A DNA stretch of 24,462 bases from Victivallales bacterium (GTDB lineage Bacteria > Verrucomicrobiota > Lentisphaeria > Oligosphaerales > Oligosphaeraceae): contig JAGCSE010000099.1 of the NCBI GenBank assembly GCA_017964325.1, positions 1 to 24,462 on the forward strand. Reading direction: 5' to 3'. Numbering within the stretch: position 1 is the stretch's first letter; each line of letters starts with the position of its first letter. Both the position numbers and the translations under genes were made by a program. The notes under the pieces were generated by a model. That model was not told the DNA's origin, made no database searches, and was given only the letters and a program-made list of their open reading frames with translations. Positions 1-8,628 of the stretch are shown piece after piece.

Positions 1-2235
1 TCCGATTTCCAATACGAAGGGCCGTCGGGGGCGACCGCATGGAATCACGGCATGCCGCGTTTCCGCCATGTGACGTTTGATGCCGCCTATCCGTTCGGAC
101 AGGTCAATCTGGAAGACGATGGCGCGCCGCTTTCCGCCACGTTGCAGGCTTTCAATCCGCTCATTCCGGCGGATGCGGATGCGTCTGGCTTCCCCGTCGC
201 CGTTCTGCGCTATGTAATTCGCAACAAGACGGATGCGCCAATGCCTGTTTCCGTCTGCGGCACGGCCAATAACTGCACAGGGCAGGACAAGGCTGGACAA
301 GTATGGAAAAACACGTATAGCACGGCAGATGGTCTGAACGGCATTACGATGACGTCCGAAGGCAACAATGCCGGTGCGAACAGCGAAGGCGAAGTCGTTC
401 TCGCCACGGCGGATAAAGGAGATGTGACCTATCGTGAAGCATGGCTGAACCGTGGCTGGAATGTCCCGCTGCTGGACTTCTGGGATGATTTCAGCGACGA
501 CGGCCGTTTGGAGAACCGTTCAAGCGTCAATAAATGGCAGAAATGCTCCCTCTGCCTGCGTAAAGTGATTCCCGCCAACGGCGAAGAGACGTTCACATTC
601 ATGCTGGCATGGCGTTTCCCGAACCGCCGCACATGGACGCCGCTGCCCGCCGAAGCGCGGAAGGATATCAAGCCTGACAACGATCCGGACATCATCGGCA
701 ACTACTATTGCAAACGCTTCCCGACGGCGTGGTCGGCGGCGGCTGAAATGGCCCGCCGCCTGCCGGAACTGGAGGCACGTACGTTGGCGTTCGTGAACGC
801 TTTCTGCGCATCACCGCTGCCACCCGAAGTCAAAGAGGCCGCATTATTCAACGTCTCCACATTGCGCACGCAGACGGCGTTCCGTACGGCGGACGGCAAT
901 TTCTACGGTTGGGAAGGCTGCGGCAATTCGTGGGGCTCCTGCCACGGCTCCTGCACGCATGTGTGGAATTACGAACAGACGACGGCATTTTTGTTTGGCG
1001 CGTTGGCGCGGAACATGCGCGAGACGGAATTCATGCATGCGACTCGCGACGACGGTTTCATGAGTTTCCGCGTCAACCTCCCGCTGGAACGTGCGCAGCA
1101 GTCCTTCCTGGCGGCGGCGGACGGTCAGCTCGGCTGCATCATGAAAATCTATCGCGACTGGAAGCTCAGCGGCGATGACGAATTCCTTAAACGCTTGTGG
1201 CCCAATGTCCGCAAGGCCATGTCCTTCTGCTGGGTGCAGGGCGGTTGGGACGGCGACGCGGACGGCTCCATGGAGGGCTGCCAGCATAACACGATGGATG
1301 TCGAATACTATGGCCCCAACGGCCAGATGCAGGGGTGGTACATCGGCGCGTTACAATGCGCGGAACGCATGGCGAAGTATATGGGCGACAAAGAGTTCGC
1401 GGAAAAGTGCGGAAAGCTCGCCAAAGCCGCCGCGGAGGTCATGGACAAAAAGCTGTTCAACGGCGACTATTATGAGCAGATCATCATTCCGCCGCATTCG
1501 CTGGATGCGATTCACAAAGGACTCAAGAGCCACATGGGAACCAACGATCTGGAGCATCCGGACGCGCAGCTCGGCAAGGCGTGTCTCGTTGACCAGTTGG
1601 TCGGCCCGTATTTCTCCTTCATTCTTGGACTGCCGGAACTTCTTGACCACGACCATGTCAAGACGACGCTCCATTCCATCTGGCAATTCAACCGCCGCGT
1701 GGGCTTCCATGATCATTTCAACAACATGCGCTCCTTCGTGGGCGGCGACGACACGGCGCTTTTGATGGCCTCCTATCCGCATGGCGACCGCCCCGTCGTT
1801 CCCTTCCCGTACTTCTCGGAAGTCATGACGGGCTTCGAATACACGGCGGCCATCGGCATGCTCTATGCGGGGCTGAAGGACGAAGGCCTGCAGGTCATCC
1901 GCGATATCCGCGCACGGTATGACGGACTGCACCGTAGCCCATTCAACGAAGCGGAATGCGGCCATCACTACGCACGCGCGATGGCCGCCTGGGCGGCAGT
2001 TCTCGCGTTGACTGGTTACCACTACGACGGCACGACAGGCGAGATGGCGTTCACCGTCGGCGACGGCACATGGTTCTGGTCCAACGGCAACGCCTTCGGC
2101 ACACTGGCCGTGTTGGACGGCATGCTGAAGTTCACGGTCATCGAAGGCACCGTCAAGCTTGAGACACTACGTGTCAACGGCGTCGCCCACGACGTCCACC
2201 AGACGCTCCGCACCGGCGAAGCCGTGAGACTGTGA
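1..2235 (+). CDS. GH116-type beta-glucosidase, 5' end outside window
   Basis: Glycoside hydrolase resembling family GH116 (bacterial beta-glucosidases and the GBA2 glucosylceramidase group). The reading frame is open from base 1, and the stretch before the Met at base 52 (SDFQYEGPSG...) already fits the N-terminal beta-sandwich domain, so the true start lies upstream. Numbering from that Met, the beta-sandwich continues with YPFGQVNLED and AFNPLIPADAD (about residues 13-44), typical of the family. The (alpha/alpha)6 catalytic domain starts near residue 260. By family knowledge the nucleophile should be the Glu of HVWNYE (E308) and the acid/base the Asp of QHNTMD (D416); both are visible. The signal peptide, if any, is not in view, so location is unknown. 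It converges on the minus-strand operon, ending 41 bases before the MATE stop. Exact substrate cannot be read from sequence; a beta-glucoside or beta-xyloside is likely. Confidence 0.85.
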   Translation, partial: SDFQYEGPSGATAWNHGMPRFRHVTFDAAYPFGQVNLEDDGAPLSATLQAFNPLIPADADASGFPVAVLRYVIRNKTDAPMPVSVCGTANNCTGQDKAGQVWKNTYSTADGLNGITMTSEGNNAGANSEGEVVLATADKGDVTYREAWLNRGWNVPLLDFWDDFSDDGRLENRSSVNKWQKCSLCLRKVIPANGEETFTFMLAWRFPNRRTWTPLPAEARKDIKPDNDPDIIGNYYCKRFPTAWSAAAEMARRLPELEARTLAFVNAFCASPLPPEVKEAALFNVSTLRTQTAFRTADGNFYGWEGCGNSWGSCHGSCTHVWNYEQTTAFLFGALARNMRETEFMHATRDDGFMSFRVNLPLERAQQSFLAAADGQLGCIMKIYRDWKLSGDDEFLKRLWPNVRKAMSFCWVQGGWDGDADGSMEGCQHNTMDVEYYGPNGQMQGWYIGALQCAERMAKYMGDKEFAEKCGKLAKAAAEVMDKKLFNGDYYEQIIIPPHSLDAIHKGLKSHMGTNDLEHPDAQLGKACLVDQLVGPYFSFILGLPELLDHDHVKTTLHSIWQFNRRVGFHDHFNNMRSFVGGDDTALLMASYPHGDRPVVPFPYFSEVMTGFEYTAAIGMLYAGLKDEGLQVIRDIRARYDGLHRSPFNEAECGHHYARAMAAWAAVLALTGYHYDGTTGEMAFTVGDGTWFWSNGNAFGTLAVLDGMLKFTVIEGTVKLETLRVNGVAHDVHQTLRTGEAVRL

Positions 2236-2241
2236 ACAATC

Positions 2242-2277
2242 CTAGATGTTCCAGCCTCTCTAGAGCCTCTAGAAATC
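2242..2277. repeat. Degenerate 9-base repeat array of the TCTAGA type
   Basis: Four consecutive 9-base units in strict register starting at 2242, 2251, 2260 and 2269. Three of the four begin with CTAGA (at 2242, 2260 and 2269) and the second is decayed (CCAGC). Written with the preceding base, the pattern is TCTAGA plus three variable bases, as in the long array at 24331-24462. It fills the convergent gap between the GH116 and MATE genes and abuts the MATE stop codon at 2277-2279. Confidence 0.6.
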
Positions 2278-3638
2278 TAAGCTTTCCCACTGGTTAATTT
2301 CCTCATGAACCACCACAGGACGATGCCGTTTACAAGCGTTGTCACCGCCCATGAAAGCGGATATGTCATCATCAGGCATTCCATTGTCCTGTTTATCTGG
2401 AAATACGTGTAAATCCATACGATTCGCAATATGCACACGCCGGCGAGATTCGAAATGGCGGACATCAGCGAATGCCCCAAGCCGCGCATCGCCCCGCTGA
2501 CGGTATCCATCGTGCCGCACAGAAAATATGTCGTGAAAAGGATTTTCAGCCGTCGCATTCCCCAGTCGATCACGATTGGATCTGAATTGTAGATGCTGAG
2601 AAGCTGACGCCCGAACAAATATCCGCCATATCCCATCAGTATGCAAATTCCTGTGGTCAGTGCCATGCAATACCAGAAGCTCCGCTTGATTCGACCATAT
2701 TCATGGCCGCCAAGATTCTGTCCCGCGAAGCTGATCGCCGTCTGGTGATACGTAAATGAACCGACATAGACAAGCCCCTCCAGGCTGACTGCCGCCGCAT
2801 TCCCCGCCATCGCCAGCGAACCGAATGAATTGACGGAAGCCTGGATGATGACATTCGCCAGTGAGAAACAGGAGGCCTGCACTGCCGCCGGAAGCCCTAT
2901 GCCCATCATCTGCTTGAGGATGGGGCCATGAATCCGCAACTTTCCGATTTGCAGGCGACAGTCATCGTCCGCCGTCATGAGCGCACGCAGCACCAAAATG
3001 CAGGACACTCCCTGCGAAATGACCGTCGCACATGCGACGCCCGCAACATCCCAATGAAGGCATATCACAAAATACATGTTCAGAACGACATTGATGACGC
3101 CCGCCACAGCTAGATAGATCAGTGGACGTTTCGTGTCGCCCAATGCCCGCAGCACCGAACTGCCGAAATTGTAAACCAACAGAAACGGCATGCCTGCAAA
3201 ATATATCCGCATATACAGTGTCGCCTTGTCAATCACGTTTTCGGGTGACGACATCAACCTCAACAATGTGCGCGACAGCGCGAAGCCCACTCCCCCCATC
3301 AGAAAACCACCCAGAATCGCAATCACAATCGCCGTATGAGTCGTGCGGCTCAAATTCGAATCGTCTTTCGCACCGTAAAAATTCGCCGCCATCACATTCG
3401 TCCCGATGGACAGGCCGAAAAACACGTTGATAAGCAGAAACGTGACGGAAGCCGTCGAACCGACCGCCGCCATCGCCTCATGTTCCGCATATCGTCCGAC
3501 GACGATCAAGTCCGCCGCATTGAACAGCAATTGGATCATCTGCGAGAGGAACAATGGCACGGAGAACAACACAATCTTGCTGAACAACGGCCCATGGCAC
3601 ATGTCCATGCGGAATTTTCTGTCACTGCCTGCTGACAT
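2277..3638 (-). CDS. MATE family efflux transporter
   Basis: Inner-membrane multidrug and toxin extrusion protein of the MATE superfamily (NorM/MepA/DinF-like), which exports cationic drugs, metabolites or glycan-related compounds using a Na+ or H+ gradient. It has 453 residues, the usual length, with about twelve hydrophobic segments in two similar halves. The N-terminal half carries the expected pattern: LPLF-like first helix (VLFSVPLFLSQMIQLLF), then GRYAEHEAMAAVGS and GLSIGTNVMAANFYGAKD. The start codon at 3638 is preceded by GGAG three bases upstream, a tight but usable ribosome site. It is the last gene of the minus-strand operon, 47 bases after the 1454-residue hydrolase. Substrate is unknown; the context could mean export of a product from glycan breakdown, but that is inference. 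Confidence 0.93.
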   Translation of the reverse strand: MSAGSDRKFRMDMCHGPLFSKIVLFSVPLFLSQMIQLLFNAADLIVVGRYAEHEAMAAVGSTASVTFLLINVFFGLSIGTNVMAANFYGAKDDSNLSRTTHTAIVIAILGGFLMGGVGFALSRTLLRLMSSPENVIDKATLYMRIYFAGMPFLLVYNFGSSVLRALGDTKRPLIYLAVAGVINVVLNMYFVICLHWDVAGVACATVISQGVSCILVLRALMTADDDCRLQIGKLRIHGPILKQMMGIGLPAAVQASCFSLANVIIQASVNSFGSLAMAGNAAAVSLEGLVYVGSFTYHQTAISFAGQNLGGHEYGRIKRSFWYCMALTTGICILMGYGGYLFGRQLLSIYNSDPIVIDWGMRRLKILFTTYFLCGTMDTVSGAMRGLGHSLMSAISNLAGVCILRIVWIYTYFQINRTMECLMMTYPLSWAVTTLVNGIVLWWFMRKLTSGKA

Positions 3639-3685
3639 CTGCTCCGTTCAATCCTTGAAACTGTTTCATAAATAACAGCCTCTAA

Positions 3686-6600
3686 TCACTTCACTTCCAC
3701 AAGGTAAGCAAAACTGCGGCCATCGACGGCCATCTTCAGCACGCCATCCTCGAATTCGACTTCCGGCTTGCCAGCCGTCTCGTTCCACGGCTCCACGTTC
3801 GTGACGTTGACCATCTTCGCGTTCGAGACGCCCATTAACACCTCCACGTCCGCCTCAATGCGGTACGGAAGGCTGCCTGGAACGGGAATCATTAGCCATG
3901 TGTAGTCGTCTTTGCGCACCCAACGGAACGAACCGTTTGTCTTCACGCCATCAAAATCAACCATCGGCAAATCCAATGACGGCAGATGGTTATCATCCGT
4001 CACCGTCTCGACGATGGATGTCACAAACGCTCCATTTTTCCGTTCGACATGGATGGTGCCGCCGAACACGCGGGAGCCTTCCATGCGTTTGCTCGTCATG
4101 TCCAAGCGACCACCGCTCGACGGATTGTATATGCCAAATAATAACCTGAAATCGCCGTCAGGAGCATCCTGCGGAAGCGTGACTTCAATCGTCGAATGAT
4201 AAATGCCAACCTTCCGATGGTTCAAATTCGTTTTCACGACCTTGCCATAGTACAAAATGCCTTCCCCCTGTTTGCTGGACGGATGCGTTACATGGATGAA
4301 TTGCGAAGCCTTCTCCGCCGTCGAAGCCGCCTCGAAATTCCATTCCACTTCCATTTCATAGACGAATTCAGAAACCTTTTTTAAGCTATTCACTGTCGCC
4401 GTGATGTTCTTGCGCGACATGATTCCCGCATAGGGGGGACGTGCATCGAAGAAATGCCGTCCATTGCTATGTGCGAAAGCAACCGTCTTGCCGTTCTTTT
4501 CCACGACCCCCGCCTTGCCCCCTGGCGTTTCAGCGTAATAGCCAAACTCCGGCAGAGCTAAGCCATTTTCAAGATTCCACTTGTAATGTGAACGGTTATT
4601 CCATACCTGCCCCGCGCCGCCGCCAAATGTTGAATGAAGATGATGAATCGTTTCACCGAATTCAAATGAATCGAACTTATTGCGTGACAGCCAGTCGCAA
4701 ACATCATGAAGCATCCAGTACGTCTTGACGGCTCCCGTGGAGAACGGCCCGTCGCTCATCGGATTGCGGCCGCCGATGACGGTTATTCCATTGTAATTAT
4801 CTGAATTGTAACCACTTGGGCGTGGGTCTTTTTCTGCATAACGCGATCCAAGTCCTCCGCCTAAAAGCACAAACTTGCCATGGGACACGATATCATGCCA
4901 CGGAACGCGTTCCCACTCGCCCTCTGCACCCCAGCGATTGGCAGAAAAATGATCCGCTTGGCCGCCGTCCAACGAGCCAATCAGTCCGTCATGGCCGCAT
5001 TCGCTGAGCATAGGAGCCTTGTCTTTCCACAAAATTTCGCGGCATGTATCGAATGCAGCCGACCATTCCTTCGCCGTCCGCTTGCTGTCGTAGAAACGAC
5101 CTTCGCGGTCGTAGTAGTCCATGGGTGGAATGGCGGAGAATACGTCTATGAACAAACCGTGCGCGCCAATGTTATCGCGGATCAGTTCCATATTCTTCAC
5201 CATCCACGGACGGAAGGCGTGCGGCAGCCAGCGGTAGCTCTGGGCTTGACGCCCTTGGTTATACCACGCTTTCTGGGGCGTGCCGTTGCTATTGAAGATG
5301 ATATGGTCGTAGCTGTAGCCTTCCGCATCTGGATAAAAATCAATATAATTGTCATGCGGAGCAAAGATGATTCCATTATCCTGGCAGGCGTCGGCAAGTT
5401 GCTTGAACGGCTCCAGTCCCCCTTGTGGCGGATAGATTTCGGGCAGACGGTAGTCATACCCCCAGCGTTGCCAGACGTGCTTCACGAAAATGCTGTGGTC
5501 CAAACCGTACTTGGCGGCCATCTTCGCACCTTCCGCCGCCATCTGGTAGTCGCCGCCCCATTGGTCAAGACATTGGCGACCATAGAGTTCCGACAATCCA
5601 GGAGACGGCTTGAATCCAACAATCCGCCCATATTCCCTTGCCGCCATGAAAGCGTTCTTCGACGATGGCGCAAAATAGAATGTCACATCGTTGTGCGCCT
5701 CCAGCGTAAACAGGTTTTGGGACGGCTTGCACACCATCCTGTCAGGGAAGAAATCCGACGCGATGGCAAGGCTCATTTCGTTGTGGTAATCGACTCCGAC
5801 ATGCCGCGTATTCAACGTGAAGCCTCCACGGCTCAGCGTGAAATCTTTCTTGGGATATTCGATGACATTGCCAAAGCCGCCGTAGATGCGCCACGGCTTT
5901 TCACTGCCCGCCCCCAATGCAACTTTCGTATATCGTGGCTGGCCCTGCGCATCCCGCTCCACACCAGGCATCAGAAATGTGAACTGCAACGTCCCGCCAT
6001 ACGGACGGACACGCACTTCCAAGGGAACCGTCCCGTACTTTTCCGTCTCGACGACGTGATAGAAAATGTCACGACCATACTTCATGTCATGTCGCTTCCA
6101 GACAATCGGCTCTTCATCACGTCCTAAACCATACGGGACTCCCGCAATGTCAAACGTAAACCCTTCGTACACAAGATGTTGTTTTCCGTCTGAAAAGGCC
6201 AGGAAACAATCTGCCAAGCCTTCTTTGCCAGGGATGATGGCTGCGCCGTATTTCGTGCCGTCCGCGCTTTTTAAAAGATACCTCCCGTATCCCGTCTTGC
6301 CAGCCAATGCCTTGTTCGCGTTTTCAATCGCCCATGCGCGCCGCGCAACCTTTTGTTCCATAGTTTCAGCCACTTGACGTGCTTTCAGACAGATTTGCGG
6401 CGCATTCCAATAGCATTCGTCACAGCTTGTGTTGTGATCTTTGCCAGGTGTCACAATCAACGACAAATCAATGGTTTTCCCAATGTAATTTCGCAAGTCA
6501 AGCTCTGTGGGCTCCCATGTCTTGGTCATCGACATCTTGCGGAACACGCGCCGCAGCGTCTCGCCGTCATGGATTTCCACAATGTACTCCACGCCATCGC

Positions 6601-8050
6601 TTGGAGACTCGCCTTCGCGATGTTCACGCAGCGCCGTTGAAAACCTGAACACCGTCTCGCGCTTTTCAGGCAATTTAATCCGATAAGTCACTTTCACATA
6701 ACCCACCCCATGCTTGAACGGCGGATGGAAGACCAACGCATCGCGCACATCGCCACGACAGTTGATGTTATGGCCATTTCGTAAAACCATGCCCGACTCC
6801 TTGTCGCTACCGTCGAAGCCGCGTTCCATGACCGTTTCATCGTCGTCATCGTCCAATTTATATGCAACACGACGGCTCGCGATTCGGTCAAGATGAATGG
6901 ACGTCTTTCCCATGACGACTGTCTCTGGCTGGTAATCCTCCAACCGTTTAGCCGTTCGAACACCGCCCAGAGCCAGACGGAAATACGCCGTAGGCGTAAG
7001 CCAATAATTATCAATGTGTTTTCCAAAATACACTTCGCTACGGCGCACTTTTCCGTCCGCATCGCCTATCATCATATTCATGCCGATTGCGTTCGAATTA
7101 GCGGCCCCCAAAACATCCTTCGGCATAGCCAATTCAAAGACATACCCGACTCCGGTACGCCGCGCCATGATCTTGAATCCAGACGGCAAATTGCTCTTTC
7201 CATACGACGGAACTTTCACTTCCGGAGTCCAATCCACCCCCCCGAAAATACTGACAGCAACGATCTTATCCGCTTCCGTAAATGCGTCATCCTGCCGCTT
7301 CGACGGTTCAATTCCATTGAAATACAACCGAAGGTAGTCGCTGTTCGTGAAATCGTCCGTCGTCTTGTCTTCACAGGAAATTTCATTATCCGCGATCTGT
7401 CCCGCAATGTAAATATTATCTTTATCATGCAAAAACATGACAATTCCGTCAAAACTGTCTCCTGAAACCGTCCCTGCACTAGCACGTTCCGCACCGCAGG
7501 ATATGGGTGTCGCTTGTTCCCACCATTCATTCAAAACACCATCCACGGTTACGCCTTTCGCCGCCAGCCATGCCGTCTGGTCTTCACCGCCCAATACCAC
7601 CGCAGAATGTTCCAGCTGCATTCTCGGCTTCTCCGCACGGAACAGCGCAATCGGATGCAATTCAAAGGCTTCCCCTTCCGAAGGCGTGACTTTCGCCTTG
7701 ACATGAACAGGATACCACGCCTCCAACGCTCGATCCAACGCCTTGCAGCCAAATTCCAACTCATGACGACCGTTCGCCGCAACATCAAATGACACGCCAT
7801 TCCCCTCTTGTTCCATCTTCCAATCGTCATTCATCCAGACGGCCAATTCCACTTTTATCGGATTGGCATTGCCGTTTTCTGTAACCACCTTGAAACGAAC
7901 ACCTTCATTGAGCTTGACGACTTCTCCCACGCCATCAATCGACACTTTGACGCCATTGGCGGCATCAGTAGGCGGCAGGAATCCCCACAAGGATGTCATT
8001 CCCATGAAATACACCGCCAACAACCAGACTGCATAACGAACATTCTTCAT
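3686..8050 (-). CDS. Large secreted multidomain glycoside hydrolase-like protein
   Basis: A 1454-residue protein with an N-terminal signal peptide (about residues 1-30, hydrophobic VWLLAVYFMGMTSLW, no lipobox seen). Residues about 165-360 look like a CBM9-like carbohydrate-binding domain (VDGVLNEWWEQATP, then DNIYIAGQIADNEIS and YLRLYFNG). A second beta-sandwich spans about 427-555, and a further beta-rich domain about 585-810. A probable TIM-barrel follows (about 815-1080) with QWGGDY, FAPHDNYIDFY, GLFIDVFSA (D969) and MLSECGHDGLIGSLDG (E1017). The D969 and E1017 strands resemble GH101-like/DUF5696 barrels and are candidate catalytic acids. The C-terminal 350 residues are beta-rich. The start at 8050 has GAGG seven bases upstream. 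A tandem repeat array lies just 5' of that site. Family assignment is tentative; secretion and a glycan substrate are likely. Confidence 0.75.
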   Translation of the reverse strand: MKNVRYAVWLLAVYFMGMTSLWGFLPPTDAANGVKVSIDGVGEVVKLNEGVRFKVVTENGNANPIKVELAVWMNDDWKMEQEGNGVSFDVAANGRHELEFGCKALDRALEAWYPVHVKAKVTPSEGEAFELHPIALFRAEKPRMQLEHSAVVLGGEDQTAWLAAKGVTVDGVLNEWWEQATPISCGAERASAGTVSGDSFDGIVMFLHDKDNIYIAGQIADNEISCEDKTTDDFTNSDYLRLYFNGIEPSKRQDDAFTEADKIVAVSIFGGVDWTPEVKVPSYGKSNLPSGFKIMARRTGVGYVFELAMPKDVLGAANSNAIGMNMMIGDADGKVRRSEVYFGKHIDNYWLTPTAYFRLALGGVRTAKRLEDYQPETVVMGKTSIHLDRIASRRVAYKLDDDDDETVMERGFDGSDKESGMVLRNGHNINCRGDVRDALVFHPPFKHGVGYVKVTYRIKLPEKRETVFRFSTALREHREGESPSDGVEYIVEIHDGETLRRVFRKMSMTKTWEPTELDLRNYIGKTIDLSLIVTPGKDHNTSCDECYWNAPQICLKARQVAETMEQKVARRAWAIENANKALAGKTGYGRYLLKSADGTKYGAAIIPGKEGLADCFLAFSDGKQHLVYEGFTFDIAGVPYGLGRDEEPIVWKRHDMKYGRDIFYHVVETEKYGTVPLEVRVRPYGGTLQFTFLMPGVERDAQGQPRYTKVALGAGSEKPWRIYGGFGNVIEYPKKDFTLSRGGFTLNTRHVGVDYHNEMSLAIASDFFPDRMVCKPSQNLFTLEAHNDVTFYFAPSSKNAFMAAREYGRIVGFKPSPGLSELYGRQCLDQWGGDYQMAAEGAKMAAKYGLDHSIFVKHVWQRWGYDYRLPEIYPPQGGLEPFKQLADACQDNGIIFAPHDNYIDFYPDAEGYSYDHIIFNSNGTPQKAWYNQGRQAQSYRWLPHAFRPWMVKNMELIRDNIGAHGLFIDVFSAIPPMDYYDREGRFYDSKRTAKEWSAAFDTCREILWKDKAPMLSECGHDGLIGSLDGGQADHFSANRWGAEGEWERVPWHDIVSHGKFVLLGGGLGSRYAEKDPRPSGYNSDNYNGITVIGGRNPMSDGPFSTGAVKTYWMLHDVCDWLSRNKFDSFEFGETIHHLHSTFGGGAGQVWNNRSHYKWNLENGLALPEFGYYAETPGGKAGVVEKNGKTVAFAHSNGRHFFDARPPYAGIMSRKNITATVNSLKKVSEFVYEMEVEWNFEAASTAEKASQFIHVTHPSSKQGEGILYYGKVVKTNLNHRKVGIYHSTIEVTLPQDAPDGDFRLLFGIYNPSSGGRLDMTSKRMEGSRVFGGTIHVERKNGAFVTSIVETVTDDNHLPSLDLPMVDFDGVKTNGSFRWVRKDDYTWLMIPVPGSLPYRIEADVEVLMGVSNAKMVNVTNVEPWNETAGKPEVEFEDGVLKMAVDGRSFAYLVEVK

Positions 8051-8081
8051 CTAACTACCTCGTTATCACTTATATCCATTA

Positions 8082-8208
8082 ATCCCCTGAATTCCTTCCA
8101 TCCCGCGTTATCCCTTCAATCGCTTTTATCCCTTCAATCGCTTTTATCCCTTCAATCGCTTTTATCCCTTCAGTCGCTTTTATCCCTTGAATCCTTATTA
8201 TCCCTTCA
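8082..8208. repeat. Tandem array of 9-base units with 18-base period
   Basis: From 8110 the plus strand alternates ATCCCTTCA and ATCGCTTTT: three exact 18-base copies (8110-8163), then a copy with one change (GTCGCTTTT at 8173), then ATCCCTTGA with ATCCTTATT, and a last ATCCCTTCA at 8200-8208. Degenerate units (ATCCCCTGA at 8082, ATTCCTTCC at 8091) precede it, with a one-base register slip near 8100-8109. It lies inside the minus-strand operon. Its right end overlaps the last codons and stop of the GYF-like gene, and its left end comes within 32 bases of the start codon of the large hydrolase. There are no spacers, so it is not CRISPR. Confidence 0.9.
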
Positions 8209-8617
8209 AAACCATCCATGCCACCAAAAGCAAGATAACCATCGCCGCGCACACGCATATTGCAATCCAAGGGCTCTTTTTCTTTCCTCCGCCAACTCCG
8301 CCAACCAGCGGTTGCCCCGCATCTATCGCCGCCCCACCGACATCCAAGACGGAAGGCAATGCCTTCAGCTCCAACGCCAGTTCCTCCTCGCTGTCGTTCT
8401 TCTGCGATTCCTCCGTCGCCCCTTGAATCTCAAACACGGAATCCAATGGACGCCATCCACCGTCATGAAAAATCAAATCATGCCCCGACAAACGACCGTC
8501 AGACAGCATTGCCTCCAACTCCTCCATTGTCACAACGGTGCCTTGCTCGGACATACCATCACGGTATATTCGAACAGAATCGCCTTGCAGGGATTGTTCT
8601 GTGGACTGCTGTTCCAT
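8198..8617 (-). CDS. GYF_2-like domain protein with C-terminal membrane anchor
   Basis: A 139-residue protein with three parts. Residues about 15-63 match the pattern of the GYF_2 (DUF4339) domain: RIYRDGMSEQGTVV, then EELEAMLSDGRLSGHDLIF and HDGGWRPLDSV, a small fold generally thought to bind proline-rich peptides. Residues about 64-110 are an acidic then Gly-rich linker. A KKK cluster at 112-114 precedes one hydrophobic helix (about 116-136) three residues from the end, so it should be tail-anchored with the domain in the cytoplasm. The start at 8617 is supported by a very strong ribosome site (GGGGGGAGG, 8620-8628) that abuts the stop codon of the DUF2961 gene, implying coupled translation. 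The stop codon TAA lies within a repeat unit of the array. Its partner and role in a glycosidase operon are unknown. Confidence 0.75.
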   Translation of the reverse strand: MEQQSTEQSLQGDSVRIYRDGMSEQGTVVTMEELEAMLSDGRLSGHDLIFHDGGWRPLDSVFEIQGATEESQKNDSEEELALELKALPSVLDVGGAAIDAGQPLVGGVGGGKKKSPWIAICVCAAMVILLLVAWMVLKG

Positions 8618-8628
8618 ATCCTCCCCCC

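Noticed and set aside
4880..6127. 415-residue plus-strand frame opposite the large hydrolase
   Set aside because: It is antisense to the signal-peptide-bearing hydrolase, with no ribosome site and no recognised motif.
8082..8208. Possible CRISPR array
   Set aside because: Units are 9 or 18 bases, directly joined, with no unique spacers and no cas genes in the window.
8079..8270. Minus-strand 63-residue reading frame with AIEGIK repeats
   Set aside because: The 18-base repeat keeps several frames open on both strands because 18 is a multiple of three. The frame overlaps the better-supported GYF-like gene and has no ribosome site that I can see.
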